Source: Dioscorea cayenensis subsp. rotundata
Taxonomy: Eukaryota; Streptophyta; Magnoliopsida; Dioscoreales; Dioscoreaceae
Reading direction: 5' to 3'
Length of the DNA: 64,000 nucleotides
NCBI RefSeq assembly: GCF_009730915.1
Contig: NC_052474.1
Span: forward strand, 1,957,501-2,021,500
Shown: positions 22,577 to 39,600 of the stretch, piece by piece
Layout: each line of letters opens with the position of its first letter
How positions within the stretch are numbered: the stretch's first letter is position 1
Program-made: the position numbers and the translations under genes
Notes under the pieces: generated by a model
Told to the model about the DNA's origin: nothing
Databases searched by the model: none
Seen by the model: only the letters and a program-made list of their open reading frames with translations

Positions 22577-23401
22577 CTACCTGATTGTGACGAACTTATT
22601 AGTGCCATGCCTCGCCCAGTGAATCTTCAGATCGACCGCAAAAGAAAAGTCATGGCCTTCAGCAGCTAGTTTTTGTAGAAGTTTCCCGTATGCACCGATG
22701 CTCATTTTTCTACCAGCAAGGCGTGCACCAGGCCTTGAGGAGCTCATTGGAAGCGGATATTCAGATATATTTGTAGTACAGCATGATGATTGCCAGCCAC
22801 CAGCTCCCCATCTGTAGCATTGCCGAGGCACACCGGTGCATGAACACACTGGCACAGGTATGGTTGAAAGATCTAACATAGCTCCATCCACAATCTCATT
22901 TTGATTCTTCTTCTCTCGCTTCCCAACGGAGACCGGTTTGTCTTTCTTCTTTCTAGGCACAGAAGGCGGCTTCTTCGGTTCTTTTGGTCTCAATGCCTTT
23001 GATGCAATACGATTCGCACTCTTACCGGAAGCTTGCTGCTTCCTGACCTTCGCTGGCTTCATCGCAAGTTCATCACCGTGCAATGTGTTCTCCGGTGCTT
23101 CAGGCATGCGAACCATTTCTGATCCTACTTGAGTTGACGGTATCGGTGTCAAATTTTTCTTATGAGACAGAAAATTCCTCTGAGGATTCCAAGAGAAGTC
23201 CATTGCAGATACTTCAGAGTTAGACTCATCGATCATTGTATTTCTATCAGGATACGTGTTCATTTTCAGAAAGGTTGGTTGATCCGCCGAGGCATTGTCG
23301 GCAATCGAAACACCAGAATTAGACTTTATCAGTGAGCTAGTGTGTCCAGTGTGATCTAAAAATTCCCAATTCCTCATACCCACTCTGCTCTTCCCATCCA
23401 T
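22577..23401 (-). CDS. BPC: GAGA-binding transcription factor, BBR/BPC family
   Basis: One coding exon of 274 residues, starting MDGKSRVGMRNW at the ATG ending at 23401; the frame reaches 23464 only from a GTG. BARLEY B RECOMBINANT/BASIC PENTACYSTEINE proteins bind GA/CT repeats and recruit Polycomb and other partners. The C-terminal DNA-binding domain is complete: PVPVCSCTGVPRQCYRWG, then WQSSCCTT with the five invariant cysteines, ARLAGRKMS, and WARHGTNKFVTIR at the end. A Lys/Pro-rich nuclear signal region (KPPSVPRKKKDKP) precedes it. The N-terminus keeps the RNW motif of group I but lacks the usual YYEP/LGLQLM block, so it is divergent there. Group I is my best placement. Confidence 0.92.
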   Translation of the reverse strand: MDGKSRVGMRNWEFLDHTGHTSSLIKSNSGVSIADNASADQPTFLKMNTYPDRNTMIDESNSEVSAMDFSWNPQRNFLSHKKNLTPIPSTQVGSEMVRMPEAPENTLHGDELAMKPAKVRKQQASGKSANRIASKALRPKEPKKPPSVPRKKKDKPVSVGKREKKNQNEIVDGAMLDLSTIPVPVCSCTGVPRQCYRWGAGGWQSSCCTTNISEYPLPMSSSRPGARLAGRKMSIGAYGKLLQKLAAEGHDFSFAVDLKIHWARHGTNKFVTIR

Positions 23402-24110
23402 CTCAAACAATTTCCTTCTGAATTTTTCGATCTTTCCCGAATCAATCCATGAAAGTAATGACACTTACATGCTATATAAAAATACTTTCAGCGATGCTTC
23501 TACCTGAATCCATAGTCAGTAAAGCAATGAACACAGTAAACTGAAAGAAATTCTTCAAAGACTCAAATCCAACATCACAGCATCAAATCAAGAATTACAT
23601 GAAGAAAAGCATGATGTGCAGCATAATAACTCAAGAATACAATGAAAAATTGCAGCTTTAATTAAAAGAAATAAAAACCCTAATCACAGATAGAAGAAAG
23701 AAATTCCACACACTAAAATCCATCATGCATAGATTTAATCTAAAAATCATCCAAAAGATACAAAAATTGCATCTTGATTAAACTTTTAAGCTCAAAACAC
23801 AATAAGGACTACAAAATACAAGCATAAATCCTGGAAAAATTGAAATTCCTCACACTGAGCAACCACAGAAACATAAACCTTAATCCACAAATCACCAAAA
23901 ATTCAGACTTTCATCACATACCACAAGAACAAACAGCATAAATAAAAGACAACTAGACTACAGAACAAGAACTTAAAAAAGCATAAAAAAAAAGAGAGAG
24001 AGAAAGAGAGAATTACAGGATTAAGACTTGAGAGAAGAAGATGTTCTTCCCTTTTGCTCCAGTGAATCCAAACTTGACAAACACACACACTCATACATAC
24101 ACAGAACTAC
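23402..24110 (-). other. BPC 5' leader with probable intron and GA tract
   Basis: On the minus strand a donor (CCT|GTAATT near 24013) and acceptor (ATTCAG|GTAGAAG near 23504) suggest a leader intron of about 510 bases. A GA-rich tract (about 23990-24010 on the + strand) sits at the intron's 5' end, a potential site for the gene's own product. Confidence 0.35.
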
Positions 24111-24944
24111 ATGATTTTGGTCACTTTCCTAAAGATCTGCCAAGAATAACTCCTCCACTATAAATTTTTTTATTTTTTTTTATTTTTTGGGGGAATTTGT
24201 AGTTGAGAAGTAGATCAAGAATAAAGTGGGTAGGTTCCTCTTTCCTTTCTCTTTTATGTTTTCTGGGAACAACACTGCACTGCACTGCACCAATGGCATG
24301 AACAAAGTCCTGTTTTTGTTTGATGGGACGTTTCCTTCACTCTTTTTTTCCCCACTTTATTTATTATTTTATATTATTTTATTTTCTTTATTTGGGCTCT
24401 GTCCTCTTGTCCCTCTAGATAAAAATATCCGCCAAATAATAATTAGTATTTGATGTATTGATTAATCCGTCTCATGGATTCTCACCCAAAGGAGTTTAAT
24501 AAATCATCAAATATTATATAACTACTACTATATTTAAAACCATTTAATCCTCCATCGCTAAAACAAAGTTCATTGATGCTTTGAGATTTGGGTTTGGGTG
24601 TGATCAAATATCCTAGCAATGATTTGATTTAAAGCAAAAAAATATATATAAAAATAGACAATTCATCAGAGAACCAAGGTATTCATCCAAGAGAATATTC
24701 AATCAATATAAATATATATATATATATAATATATAATAAAAAATAAGGTATTATTGACAAAAAGAAAAAGAAGAAAAATTCAAGGAAAACCAATGTGTTT
24801 TGGCATTACAAACATCTCATATTAGCTGTTTTTTTTTTTTTCCTCCCACTGGAGATGGATCCTTGAGGGATGAAAGTAATTTCTAGGTAATGTGACATAA
24901 TTGCAGAGTTTCTTGATGCAAAATTGGTATCAGTGAATCTCATC
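24111..24944. other. intergenic region between BPC and CCT genes
   Basis: BPC promoter side at the left, CCT 3' flank at the right. AT-rich, with an AT dinucleotide tract near 24712-24731. No gene seen. Confidence 0.5.
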
Positions 24945-28249
<3,305 letters not shown>

Positions 28250-28314
28250 GCCGATCTATTATAGAGCTCTCGATTCAGCACGCGTTTTGAGAGCTAAATT
28301 TAGTAATCTTTTTT

Positions 28315-28322
28315 TATTTATA
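28315..28322 (-). promoter_or_regulatory. TATA box of the CCT gene
   Basis: TATAAATA on the minus strand, 66 bases before the start codon at 28249. Good match to the plant TATA consensus and spacing. Confidence 0.55.
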
Positions 28323-29328
28323 GATATAGAGAGAGGGAAAACGAGGGAGTTTATTTATTATTTATTTTTAATAAATAATAATGGCTTTGATTTTCAATTT
28401 ATCATATTTATGAATTTACCATGTCCGAGTCAAAATCAAATTTCTTTTTACACAGTTTTTACTTTTAATTATTTAATTAGTTTTATTATATTTGAATATA
28501 TATATATATATATATATATATGAGGTGTATTATCTATGTATGCCTCTAGATTTGAATTCTACAACGTATGATCTGAATTCTACATAAATTGATTATCAGT
28601 CGTTAGATCATAATCTAACAGTATTTATCATTTAAATTCTATGTAAATTGATTATCAGTCGTTAGATTATAATCTAACACTCTTTATCATTTAGATGCAC
28701 ATGAACAAGTTAAATGTTAATTATTTATTTGTCAAATAAGGGAGGCAAGGTTGGTGTGTGTGAACCTTTTGGAAACTTAATAATAAAACAAGCACTCAAA
28801 GGTGGAATTGACAATTATAACTGTACTTTTAAATGTTATTTATGGTCAATATCTTTTGACATTTCTCAAAGACCCCCTCAAATTCGATTTATTTATTTAT
28901 TTATCCTGGGTTTGACCGGCGTCCCCTGGATTTCCTTATATTATGACCAGCTTAGAACTAATTCCAGGACTAAATAATAATTTACAATGTTTACTTGGAC
29001 TTGGACTCATTCTTAGATCTAGATCTCATTCCCACTTGACCCAGAAGCCAATTCTATTCCATTCAATTAATCAATAAAGAGAAAGCAACTCATTGATAAT
29101 TTATGATCATTAAAAACTATCGAGTGAGTACAATATAAATTATTCACAAGAAGAATCCCAAACCATAACTGCACACTAACACCACAAAAGAAAACATTTA
29201 CAAGAACTCTCAACACTTAAAACTCATGGGCAATGAATGAATGAAGGCCCCATGCACACAAAGATAGCAACTTCACTGACAGATTAGTAGCTAAATTTCG
29301 CAGGTTAGGTGTGTCTTTTTTATCGAGT
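28323..29328. other. intergenic region between CCT and OSCA genes
   Basis: CCT promoter and OSCA 3' flank. It holds an AT dinucleotide run at 28497-28521 and a 59-bp tandem duplication at 28576-28693. No gene was seen. Confidence 0.5.
28576..28693. repeat. 59-bp tandem duplication with inner palindrome
   Basis: Two copies beginning AATTCTA at 28576 and 28635. Each contains GTTAGAT(C/T)ATAATCTAAC, a near-perfect inverted repeat, and ends in TATCATTTA. They may be a remnant of a small element, but no target duplication was found. Confidence 0.75.
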
Positions 29329-32300
29329 TTAAGGCTCGATATCATAGTGATAGACATAATGAGGCGGCGACGGAGAGCTCGCCTCACTTCTTGTGATTTC
29401 ACTCCTTACAGGGGAGGCAGCATATGATTGCGTTTTATCGACTCTGATGTCTGCTGCCTCGACAACATCATTATCAAATGAATGAAATATTGGATGTAAG
29501 TATGCATCAGCCAAGAAGGCTTTGAGGTTGAGATTGGATTCTGAGTCTTTCTCCATATTGTCCTTTTCCATTGCTTCCTGAAATGATAGCCGAAATTACA
29601 AGGATGAGTTGAATATAACCACTATCGTTTTTCTTTTCCTTTTATACATGTAACTAAACTTGAGTTTGAGACAAGAAATCCGGCTTACCTCTAGAGGGTA
29701 TTTCCTGAAAGCAGGCTCGAAACGGGACTTGCAGTACTTATGAAACCATATTGTCAGGACAGGCAAGACGATAAGCAGAGGAGTTGAATCAGCAGCTTTC
29801 TTAGTGCTGAGTAGGCCAAGAAGCAGTAATTGGGAAATCAACAAGCTTCCGATAATCCGACCATGAACATGTGGCCAGAATGCACCGGCACTTTCATACT
29901 CTTGATCATATACATTAATTATCTGAAAACACAAACATATTGATGAAGTTATTGAGGAAATGACTTAAAGAGAGAACACAAAACCATAATCAAAGATTTG
30001 AATGCTATATGTCGGCGAAATAGTTTTCTGAGAACAAAAACATTGACTAATTTTTTCTTGTAACATACAAGAGATCATGAACAAGTTGTTATAACAAACA
30101 TCGCACAATCAACCATGATAAACCATTTACTAGTGTAACTTTTTGAGTTCAGTTTATATCAGAGGGTGAATGAGAAGAATGTTAGGATCCTATGGATCAC
30201 TGGGCAAAGCATATTTGTACTTACAGAAAACAAATGATTATATAAGGAAAAGCAATTCATAAGCAAAGCAAGTTTCTGACCTGGTGCCGGTAAACAAAAT
30301 ATGCGAATGCGAAGAAAACTAGCACAAATGGAAGAAGGATTGGAGTAACCACTGCATAGACAAGTCCAAGAAGAAAATATAATTGGAGAGTTGGAAGAGT
30401 TTCTGGAATACTTATGCTTCCAGGATCCATTGCCTTCTCCCTGTCTCTTTCTGTTTTCACAATAAATGTGTTTTTGAGCAGGAATATAATCAGTGGCTTT
30501 AAACGAAGAATTTCACTAGCAATGCCTGCCCAACCATCAACCATGATGAAGGTTATGAAGAATGTAGCTTTCATGGGTATTGATACACCAATGGTCCTTG
30601 GGATCCTGCAACAATTTATATTTCTCTTATCAAAAATGTGACCATGAACCAAAAAAATGCCATGCAAAGGAAATCTCAATAAAGATCACCAAAGCCATCA
30701 GAAATGAATAAACCAAAACCCATGTATTGAGAGCTCAAGGTTAACTCACAGAAGAAAATATAGTAAAAGAAATGTGAAGAGCTATAAGGCAAAGAGAATT
30801 ACTGTGTAGGTGACTGATGAAGGAAAGAGTAAAGCTGTTCGAAAGCTGTTCCGGTCACTATGCTTCCCAAGAACACATTCACTAACATAAAATAGTAATA
30901 TTTAGATGCTGTTCTCCTTTCAAGTGCCGATAATGACAAGTGGCCTTCCACTTTTGACATAATCATAAGAACTGTAGGAAGGATGTACAAGAAGATTTTT
31001 AAGGCTAGTCCAGGAAGAAAGCCTTGTAAGAAAGATTTGATCACCTTTCTGCACCACAATGACCAAGAAGTTAAGGCTCATCTTTTTATCCAGAACAAGT
31101 TTTTAAATACTACGGTCTAGCATAGAAGTACTTACATTTCTATAACAGGCCTGAGAAATGATGCCTCTTTTTCTAAACCCTCAAGATTAGCAAGTGATTG
31201 CACAAAAGCAATAGGTATCATATAAAAGAAGACCAGCGCAAACAAAGAGATGGACATCAAAAGTCTCCGGATGCTGAGGGAGACAAATGGTATGGCTAGA
31301 TTCCTCCAGTATACATCACGGGGTTCAGGTGCCCAATCAGTCAACCACTTTGTGGGGTCCTTGCTTTGTTGTGTCTGTGCACAAACAGCAGCAGCCCATC
31401 TTGAATCAAATGTAACAAAAACCACAGGCATGATAGCTTTTGAATCTTTTAGAACCCTCTGACGTTCAGCTGTTATCTGAAAAAGGAAAATTGATTGCTG
31501 GTCTCATGTGTGAATAGAATGGGAACTAGAAAGATGAATTTTTAGGGGGAAAACCCGGTTATTTATCTTATGGATGCATACTGTGTAATCTACCTCATCA
31601 AACAAGTAAAAAGATAATATTTCATCAGAAAGTCTAAGAAATCTAGATATAACACCTTGTGAAGAATGTAAGAATATAATTTGAGAACAAGGCCATTGAA
31701 GCAGATATAATGCTCACACTTTTATCAAGAACTCTGATCTGCTCTGCATAGAAGTCAATTGCATCCACCTTTTCACCACAAAGGCCAAGAAACCCAGTCT
31801 GACATACCAAACAATCAATAATTTTAGATGTACAAAGGTATAGAACCTACACCTTGAACGGAAAAAGAACTAAAACCAAAAGGTTAAAAACAATAATGAT
31901 GATTTCTTTGAATAGATCAAGCAAATTGAGTTTAATGGAAGCCATACCATTCTAGTGGGTCTCTTATCCGGATGTTTTTCAAATTTGATATGATTATAGT
32001 CAAGCCAGTTTTGAAGCCGCTCCTTTCTTCTAATAAGTCTCGCAAATTTATTTGCATTGTAAACTGCCTGTAGATAAGACCATGAATAAATATGGGCTGA
32101 TATAATAGAAGCTCTAGCAAGACTGACATCAAGAAAAATGTGTAAGTCAGTCAATGAGGGCACTGGAAGCAAACACTCTCTAACTTGCTCCAAGTTGTTA
32201 AAAGTCTGATAGAATCATAAAGATGTTATAAGGCAAATTCAGTACCTGGTGGCCAAGATAATGCTCAGGGTGATTCCTTTGAAAAAACTGATCCACACTC

Positions 32301-34990
32301 TCTGATATTGAATGCCCAGAAACATGTGGCACGTTACTGACTACCACCTGGAAATTACATAGTTTTAAAAAAAAGGCCTTCAGCAACATATAAATCAGAC
32401 ATCAGTATAATATGTTGATTAATTCTTGTTAATATAAACTAAGACACTGGCTTATAAGATCCACCAAGCCTGAATCATGCTTACAACCATAAGTCATATC
32501 ATTTCCTTGCATGCAATTAATTTATTCAATCATGATTATTTATCCACACTAGCAAGCCTAGGAGCAAATCCTTAGTGTCAACCAGTGTCCAATTAAAATT
32601 TTTCATCAGCATAAATATGCTTCAGTAATTATGGTGGAAAGTAATACTGCTTGTAATTCAGTAATTTGTAACATTAAAAGCTTATTCATTTTTATTAAGG
32701 TAGTTTAATTTAGAAATCCTTGTAAAAATGCCATTTGAGCTTGTGAAATAAAAGGTGAATAGAATATTTATCTCATGCAATAGCAGTGATGCAAGTTTCA
32801 TTCAAAATGATCAAGTGAATTTCAATTCCCAATTATCTGTCTAAAATGCATTCTATACATGAAAGCAACTGCAAAGGAGTCCACCTTTATAGGCACTTGA
32901 CCATCTTTTATATATATATGCCTTTCCTAGGAAACTAGCCAATCTGAAGCATCAGTAGGCAGAGAAAATTTAACTTGTGTGGAAGTAAAATATCCACCAA
33001 CAGCAGTTACTTACAGTGAACTGTTCAGCTCGACGTTGTTGCGTGGCCAGGAAATGGAGTCTCATAAATGCAACATTACTGTATTCTTTGTAAAGTATAA
33101 AACAAGCCCAAAATGTGAACAGATACTCCATTAACAGATGAATCCAGAACCTAAAAGTCAACACAATGGGGCACTTTCAGAAAAAATTCACGATGTTGAC
33201 ACAGCTGAAATCCCTTATTTCACCATTTGTTAAAATGGAGCTAAAATCAGAATACAAATTTAATTTTACAATATATTACTTATTTGAACATTGAAGTAGG
33301 AAGTGAGTTAGTCTAGCGTAAAACAGAAAATCAGGAAGGAACATGTTCAAAAATGGCAAAAATACTGTCCTTCAGATAAAGTGACTTTTTCTAGTTATTT
33401 TCCATAAAAGAGCATCCACCATATTACACTACAAAGATGAAACCAAAACAAAATTAAGTGTGCATATTGCTTAACTATTATAGGGAAATGAAACTGTAAC
33501 ACTATCAAACATTGAAGAAACAATAGTTCTACCACAATTGACAAATTAATGGGGTTTTCAGCCATGAAAAGGAGAATTTGCACCAAATATGGCATATCCA
33601 AGGTCAAAACAGCTATGCCACCAAAATGTGAATTCTTCCCTTATTTAATAATCCAATAAGCAACATGAAGCAAGAAACTTAAGGCATAGGTACTGAAAAG
33701 CAAACTACAGTTTCATAGAGAAATGCTGATATACCTTTGGGAACCAGCACTGACATTGGAGATTGAAAGCTTATCAATATCAGTAAACACTACTTCTTTC
33801 TTGAGACTGAGTAATGTTCCACCAGATACATTGACCGGAATAAGAAACAGCAGTGCAGCAATGGTCACTGGCACAAAAATCTTCATACTATGGAAGAAAG
33901 AAAAAACATAACTTCAGTTCCGGATAAAATTACAATCACACATGATAAAAAGGAGACTCACTCAATTTATCTTCAATAGAAAATCCCATGGCAGACCAAT
34001 ACCAACCGTGTTTCATGAAGAACTACAAAGCTTAAACTTTTTCCTCAATAACAGATAGAGAATCAAATAAAAAACCAAAAAAGCTCTTTTTTCAGTTGTA
34101 AAAATCTTCTCTTTTCCCTACATAATAAAGAATCATAAAAAAAGAAAAAGGGAGAGAATAAAATTAAAGTTCACATCAAGATCTCTTGCTCGGACATTTC
34201 CCTCTTTCCTAACAAAATTAAAGATATTCTGTACGTATCTTAAGAGTAGTATACCATAAGCAAGTACAAGGAAAAACACACCAGAAAATTCTTAAACACG
34301 CCAAGCATGTGTAAAATCCTCGTGAATGTATGTAGCTTTCTTTTATGATTGGAGAAAACCAAAACCCAGATCCAAGAAAACCACACAAAAAACCGAACTT
34401 TCTTGCAGTCCATGAAAAAAATATAACTTAAGGGGCTCAATAACCAAAACAACAGCACAAACCACTATACCTTTCAAACCAGAAAGCGAAATTAACATCA
34501 AAGCAATCGTCATGACAGTAACTAGTTGAGAAATCCAAGATGCAAGACGAAGGACCAAGAAAATCAAATCATTTTTCCCATATTTTTCTGTCAATAGTCA
34601 ACAAAGTCACAAGCCAAACCAAAATTCAAAGCTCAAACAAAACCAAGAGTAAAAAGAGTTAGAAAAACCACAACCATACCCGAGAATATAAATCCTAAGA
34701 TAAACCGCAGAATCCAGCCCGGCATGGTCGATGATATCAGCTTGGCTCATCCGCAAGGCCTCTGGCATCCAATTCAAGAAGGTGACATAACTCCTAGCAT
34801 CAAGATTGACGAATCTCTGAAAAACCCCACCACGGTTGTTGCTCTTGCGCATGCCCTTGATGTACCATTTGGTGTTGTAAACGCGATCAGCCCATGGCTG
34901 GATCCTGATGAAAGCGAAGCCAAGAAGGAAGAGGAAGGTAAAGCCAATGTTGATGAAGGCCGAGACACCGATGTCCTCCAGCGTCGCCAT
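29329..34990 (-). CDS. OSCA/CSC1-like osmosensitive calcium-permeable channel
   Basis: Eleven exons on the minus strand: 34990-34680, 33887-33735, 33150-33015, 32347-32246, 32067-31948, 31798-31718, 31476-31136, 31048-30803, 30605-30281, 29922-29689 and 29577-29329. They join in frame to 765 residues, the family's size. OSCA/CSC1 proteins (DUF221/TMEM63 relatives) form dimeric, mechanically gated, calcium-permeable channels that sense hyperosmotic stress. The N-terminus MATLEDIGVSAFINIGFTFL carries the first membrane helix. LNWMPEALRM and IIDHAGLDSAVYLRIY are hallmarks of clade 1. A cytosolic domain spans about 190-350 (FLGLCGEKVDAIDFY, AIMPVVFVTFDSRWAAA), then the channel region with FLPGLALKIFLYILPTVLM. 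The C-tail is hydrophilic. The exact clade member is not assigned. Confidence 0.94.
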
Positions 34991-36686
34991 TGGAAGCCAA
35001 GGAGAAGAAGCAAGAAAAAAGACGGCTTTTTTTAGAGAAAGACAAGTTCTCTGGAGTGGAGAGAAGGAGTTCGAAGAGCAAGCAAAAGAAGCAACGATGA
35101 ATCAGTGATCATTCCTTTTGTTACTCTTGAGGGGAAACGGGAATCGTTTTTTTTTTTAAAAAAAAAAAAACTTTTTAAAATAAAAGGGAAATTTTATCTT
35201 TTGGTTAGTATTTGGTTGGTTTAATAAATTTAGTTTGGAGTTGATATTTAGTTATTTATATTTTAAAATTATATAATATTTGAATTAAATGTAACCATGA
35301 TATCCACACTTTGAAGATGTATATCATTCCTGCTTCATTTGCATCCATGTGCTATGGATGATGCTATTGCCAATGGAGTTTTATTTGTGCAATATTTGTT
35401 GTAATGGTGGACCACAAAAGCACCTTTTAGCTTTTTAAAATATAAAACTCTTTATTATTATTATTATTATTATTATTTTTTTTTTTAAGAAAGGGAAACG
35501 CGTCACTCAAATAGGAAAGGGATAGGCCAAAGTAGACACCACGGAGTGCAGCTGGAGTGGGTGATGCCTTGTGATGAAAAAGTACGAATCTTGATGGAAA
35601 CTGACGGCTGATATTTCTTACGTATTGAATAGATTAGCGGTATTCCCGGGATACGGAGATTAGTTCAGTTATCACGGAGCGCTATACCAGCTAGTTATCA
35701 TATATAGGACTATAGAAGTATTGACCTGGATTAGAATATATTTATGTCTTCCCGGATAATATGGTCTCTATATGATTATTAGTTTAATGACACCTAAGCG
35801 TTGTTCACATGGGGACTTGATAGAAGAATGGGCAAATTAGATAAAATATTTCGTTGCCAATATAGTTTTGTTAAGTGATAATTCCTTATGCATGATGATG
35901 ATGATCATGATGATTCTGTTGTTTTGTTTGTCCCACCGAATGATCACTTTTGTTGAGTTTTGTTCCTGTAAATGCATAATTAATCACCAGATTAATGTAC
36001 GAATATTCTCTGTTTCTCACTGAAAAAACAAAAGGTAATGCTGCGCTTTAATAAACATGCTTTAATTGCAGTTGGGCTTGGTTACTGTTTTGAATTTAAA
36101 ATCAATGCGATTACTCGCGAAATAAGCTTTGTCCTTCTGTGAAACAACGAGGAAAATTCATCTACACTATTTTTTTTGGTGAAATAACTTTTTTTTAAAA
36201 AAAAAAGTTAGGGGAAAAAACAAATCCATGATTATGTTCAACAACTGACAACACCTTCTCTAGTATTAATTTCTAAACTAAACATACCACCGAGCATAAA
36301 GAATGCCTGCAAAAAGTTTGCAAAAGTAAAAAAGTGGCTAATAAAATAAAACCAGAGACCTTCAAAGCTTGCACATTGATGCACAAAAGAAAAAAACAAT
36401 TAATGAACTTTGTGCAATAGCCTAACCTTTTTTATGCTTAATAGAACTATATTGACACATCAAGCAGTAGCCTTTAATATGTACATATATTACCAGTAAC
36501 CAAATTAAGCAGATAGAATAGAAATGGTTTGTTGGAGCTCTGAGCTGTTGAGTTTAAAATATATTAAATACCTGCCCGCTTTCTATGTGGTTCGCTTGTG
36601 GAACTTCAGGCACCGGCCAGCAAAAGCTTGATTTATTTTAAATAGGGAAAACCATCAAACCAACCAAATGACTATGATTAAAACAT
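34991..36686. other. intergenic region between OSCA and sugar transporter genes
   Basis: OSCA promoter at the left, transporter 3' flank at the right. Contains A/T homopolymers (35146-35171), an ATT tract near 35452-35477 and, at 35540-35780, a less AT-rich stretch with no recognisable frame. Confidence 0.5.
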
Positions 36687-39600
36687 CTATAAAATCTTTG
36701 CCTCAATTTCCTCCAGAGTGAGCCCTTTTGTCTCTGGGATGATGAAGTATATAAAGATAAGTGAGATCAAAGTAATCACTCCAAAGCCAGCGAATAAGAT
36801 TGCGGTTCCTAACAACGCCTGCAATGTCAGGACAAAAACAAATGTAATGGTCTGAGTTTGTGTGACACATTAGAGTGAAGAAGAGAATCTCGATCAGAAT
36901 AATTCACTCGATATGAAGGCTGAATGAACTTCTGATGCAATAGTAATGGATGCTTACACTAGAAGTAGGTTGCCAATCAGAAAATTACTCTGACAGTAAA
37001 CTGGTTCTCAAGCATTAGTACTATGTGACATGAAATGCATCTCTCAAATCAATAAACCGGCTTTTGTATCATGATAATTGTGTAACCATGCACAGAATAC
37101 CTCATTAACATTGACTGGCACATGGGGAAAAAAAGGAAATTAAGATGAATCTTGCCCTGGTCTTCAGTAAGTATTCAAATTCAGAATTCTTGATCAATAA
37201 AGTCAGAAGAAGCTTGTGGGATGCATGAGCAGCCATTAATATGGATGATGCAACAAGTGAACATATGAGCGAATTTAAAAATCAAGATGATGTCACCTGT
37301 GTGGTACAGCTTGAGGTGTGCTTAAACATGAGCTATGCTCATTGCCATTTTGATTGTGAAAGTTATACATTTTTTAGTTTATGAATCAGACTCTCATCAG
37401 AAGCATCTAAGCATAACAGGTAATATAACATAACAAGGAGCATTGAATATGAAGAGTACCTCCAATGGTGAGAAAGCAAAAGTCACCAATGCATTTGACG
37501 CAAAGTTAACAAGAACAGCGATGCTTAAACCTTTCCCTCTTAGCCGTAAAGGGAAAACCTCCGAAATCATCAACCAACCAATGGGGCCAAAAGACAACTG
37601 CAAGATATAGCAATAAATCTTCATGAGAACATTAACTCATAAATAAACCTCCCCGAGAGCCCAAAGCCATAGGCCCATAATAAGGAGCTAGAAAATTCTT
37701 TGACGGGAAGCAAATATGAAATAGAACCACTGGCATAAAGCTTCCCAGAAAAGAAAGACAATAGGTTTCACAAATGTCACAGCGTATGATAATATGACAG
37801 AATAATGGTTTTTAGGAGTGATGAAGCTTCCTGAGCATTATGCAATTAAGCACGAGAAATTCCAACTTCGTCAATATTTTACTTCTACAACCATAATCAG
37901 TTAATGTCAAGATTTATAATAAAGAAAGACACATTACCGAAAGTTATCTGATGATGAAATATACAATAAAATAACAAGTGCTGAGGTCTGACATAATTCA
38001 TAAATGGGATAAAAATGTTAATGCATCAAGGACATGATGCTGATCCAGCATTCAAAAATGAAGGGACAGAGATATGTTCGTTAAACAATCCTTAATGTCA
38101 AGCATATACTTAAGCTTCAGAGGATGCAAGTGTTGATAACAGAAATTAGCGTTACTATATAATCTTCCAGAGAATATAGAGCTAAATAGAGAGCTTACCT
38201 GATAACAACTAACATATAGCAACAACGCAACTACAGCAACTAAGGACAAATCTTTCAGCAACGCATAATACGATGACAACAAGAACAGAGAGATAGCCTG
38301 CACACCAAAAAACTCACACATTTAATGAGAATATCAGCCTAGCAGAAAGCTCATAATTGGTCCAAAAAGGTCCGGGGGTGATGTTGTAATTTGTGGGCAG
38401 GTAGACAAAGAGAACTTGCTCAAAAGGTGAATAAAATGTAGGCATGGATAAATTGATAAGCTTAGCTGTTTTTCATAGATAATTTAAGTTGCATACAAAA
38501 TGTTTGGCCATGTAAAGTTCAATGGTTAACTGGCATGCAAAGACAATGATGTCCACAGCGATCACTTGAGAACCAATGGAAAAGTAACAAGAGTTCAGTA
38601 AAGGACATGAATAACCACCATGTGAGAAATCATAATCAATTGAACAAATTCTGAATACCACACCAATAAGTATGCTAGACCAAGTACTGAAGGTTTGAGA
38701 CAAAGCAAAAAAGGAGACACACACACACACACAAAAAAAGGAAGAAGAAGAAGTAGGTGTATATCTACTCGGAAGATACTACAAGTCTACAATCTTTCCA
38801 AGCTATCTGTTCCTAAAGCATAATGGGCATTGCCCATATCAACATAATAAATTTCTGTACATTTTCCTATAATGCATGCATAACCTTATACGATGGCTAA
38901 CATGCTAAAACACTTTTTGATGTTTATACTAATATACATGCTCCTAGAAAACACATGTAGTTGTACAACTTTGGGTTAGGTTTCCGTCAGTCATCACTAG
39001 AAAACTAATACTAAAAGTATTATTATCGCTATAACCGTAAAAATTTTAACAAGTTCTTTAAGATGTTTGTAAAAATACCTGTTGAATAGTTTATTTTATT
39101 TTCAACTACAACAAGAACATATGCATTTTGCAGTGATTTTTTGCAGGTAAGTTTTTTACAAGAGTATGCATGACAAGCAAACCTTTTCCCTGATAATTTA
39201 CTAATTCTATAGTAATGAAAGTGAGAAAGAGCATTGGTAGCAAAAATGAAAATGATTTTCAAAGTTGATACACATTCAGGTGAACCCAACTAGGAAATCA
39301 ACTCCACATGACCCTAACTGGTCTTCATTGTGGTGAGGCTTTCTCATAACCAGGTTCCATTTGGGTCAGGTTGTATTACCCTGCTAGCAAAATACATCAA
39401 GTTTCAATTAGAGCTCTCAATTAATGGGAAATTGGTTGGGACAGGGTGTCATACGTAGATTAAAAAAAGTTCTTGCTTCTTAGTAGATTTTGGTTATGGT
39501 TTGGTTGAGTGAATTATATTATGTCATACAAGAGATTGGAGGTGGTGTGGTCAAACACGCCTATCATGTCATACTATGCTGAAGGATTTGGGTCATAAAA

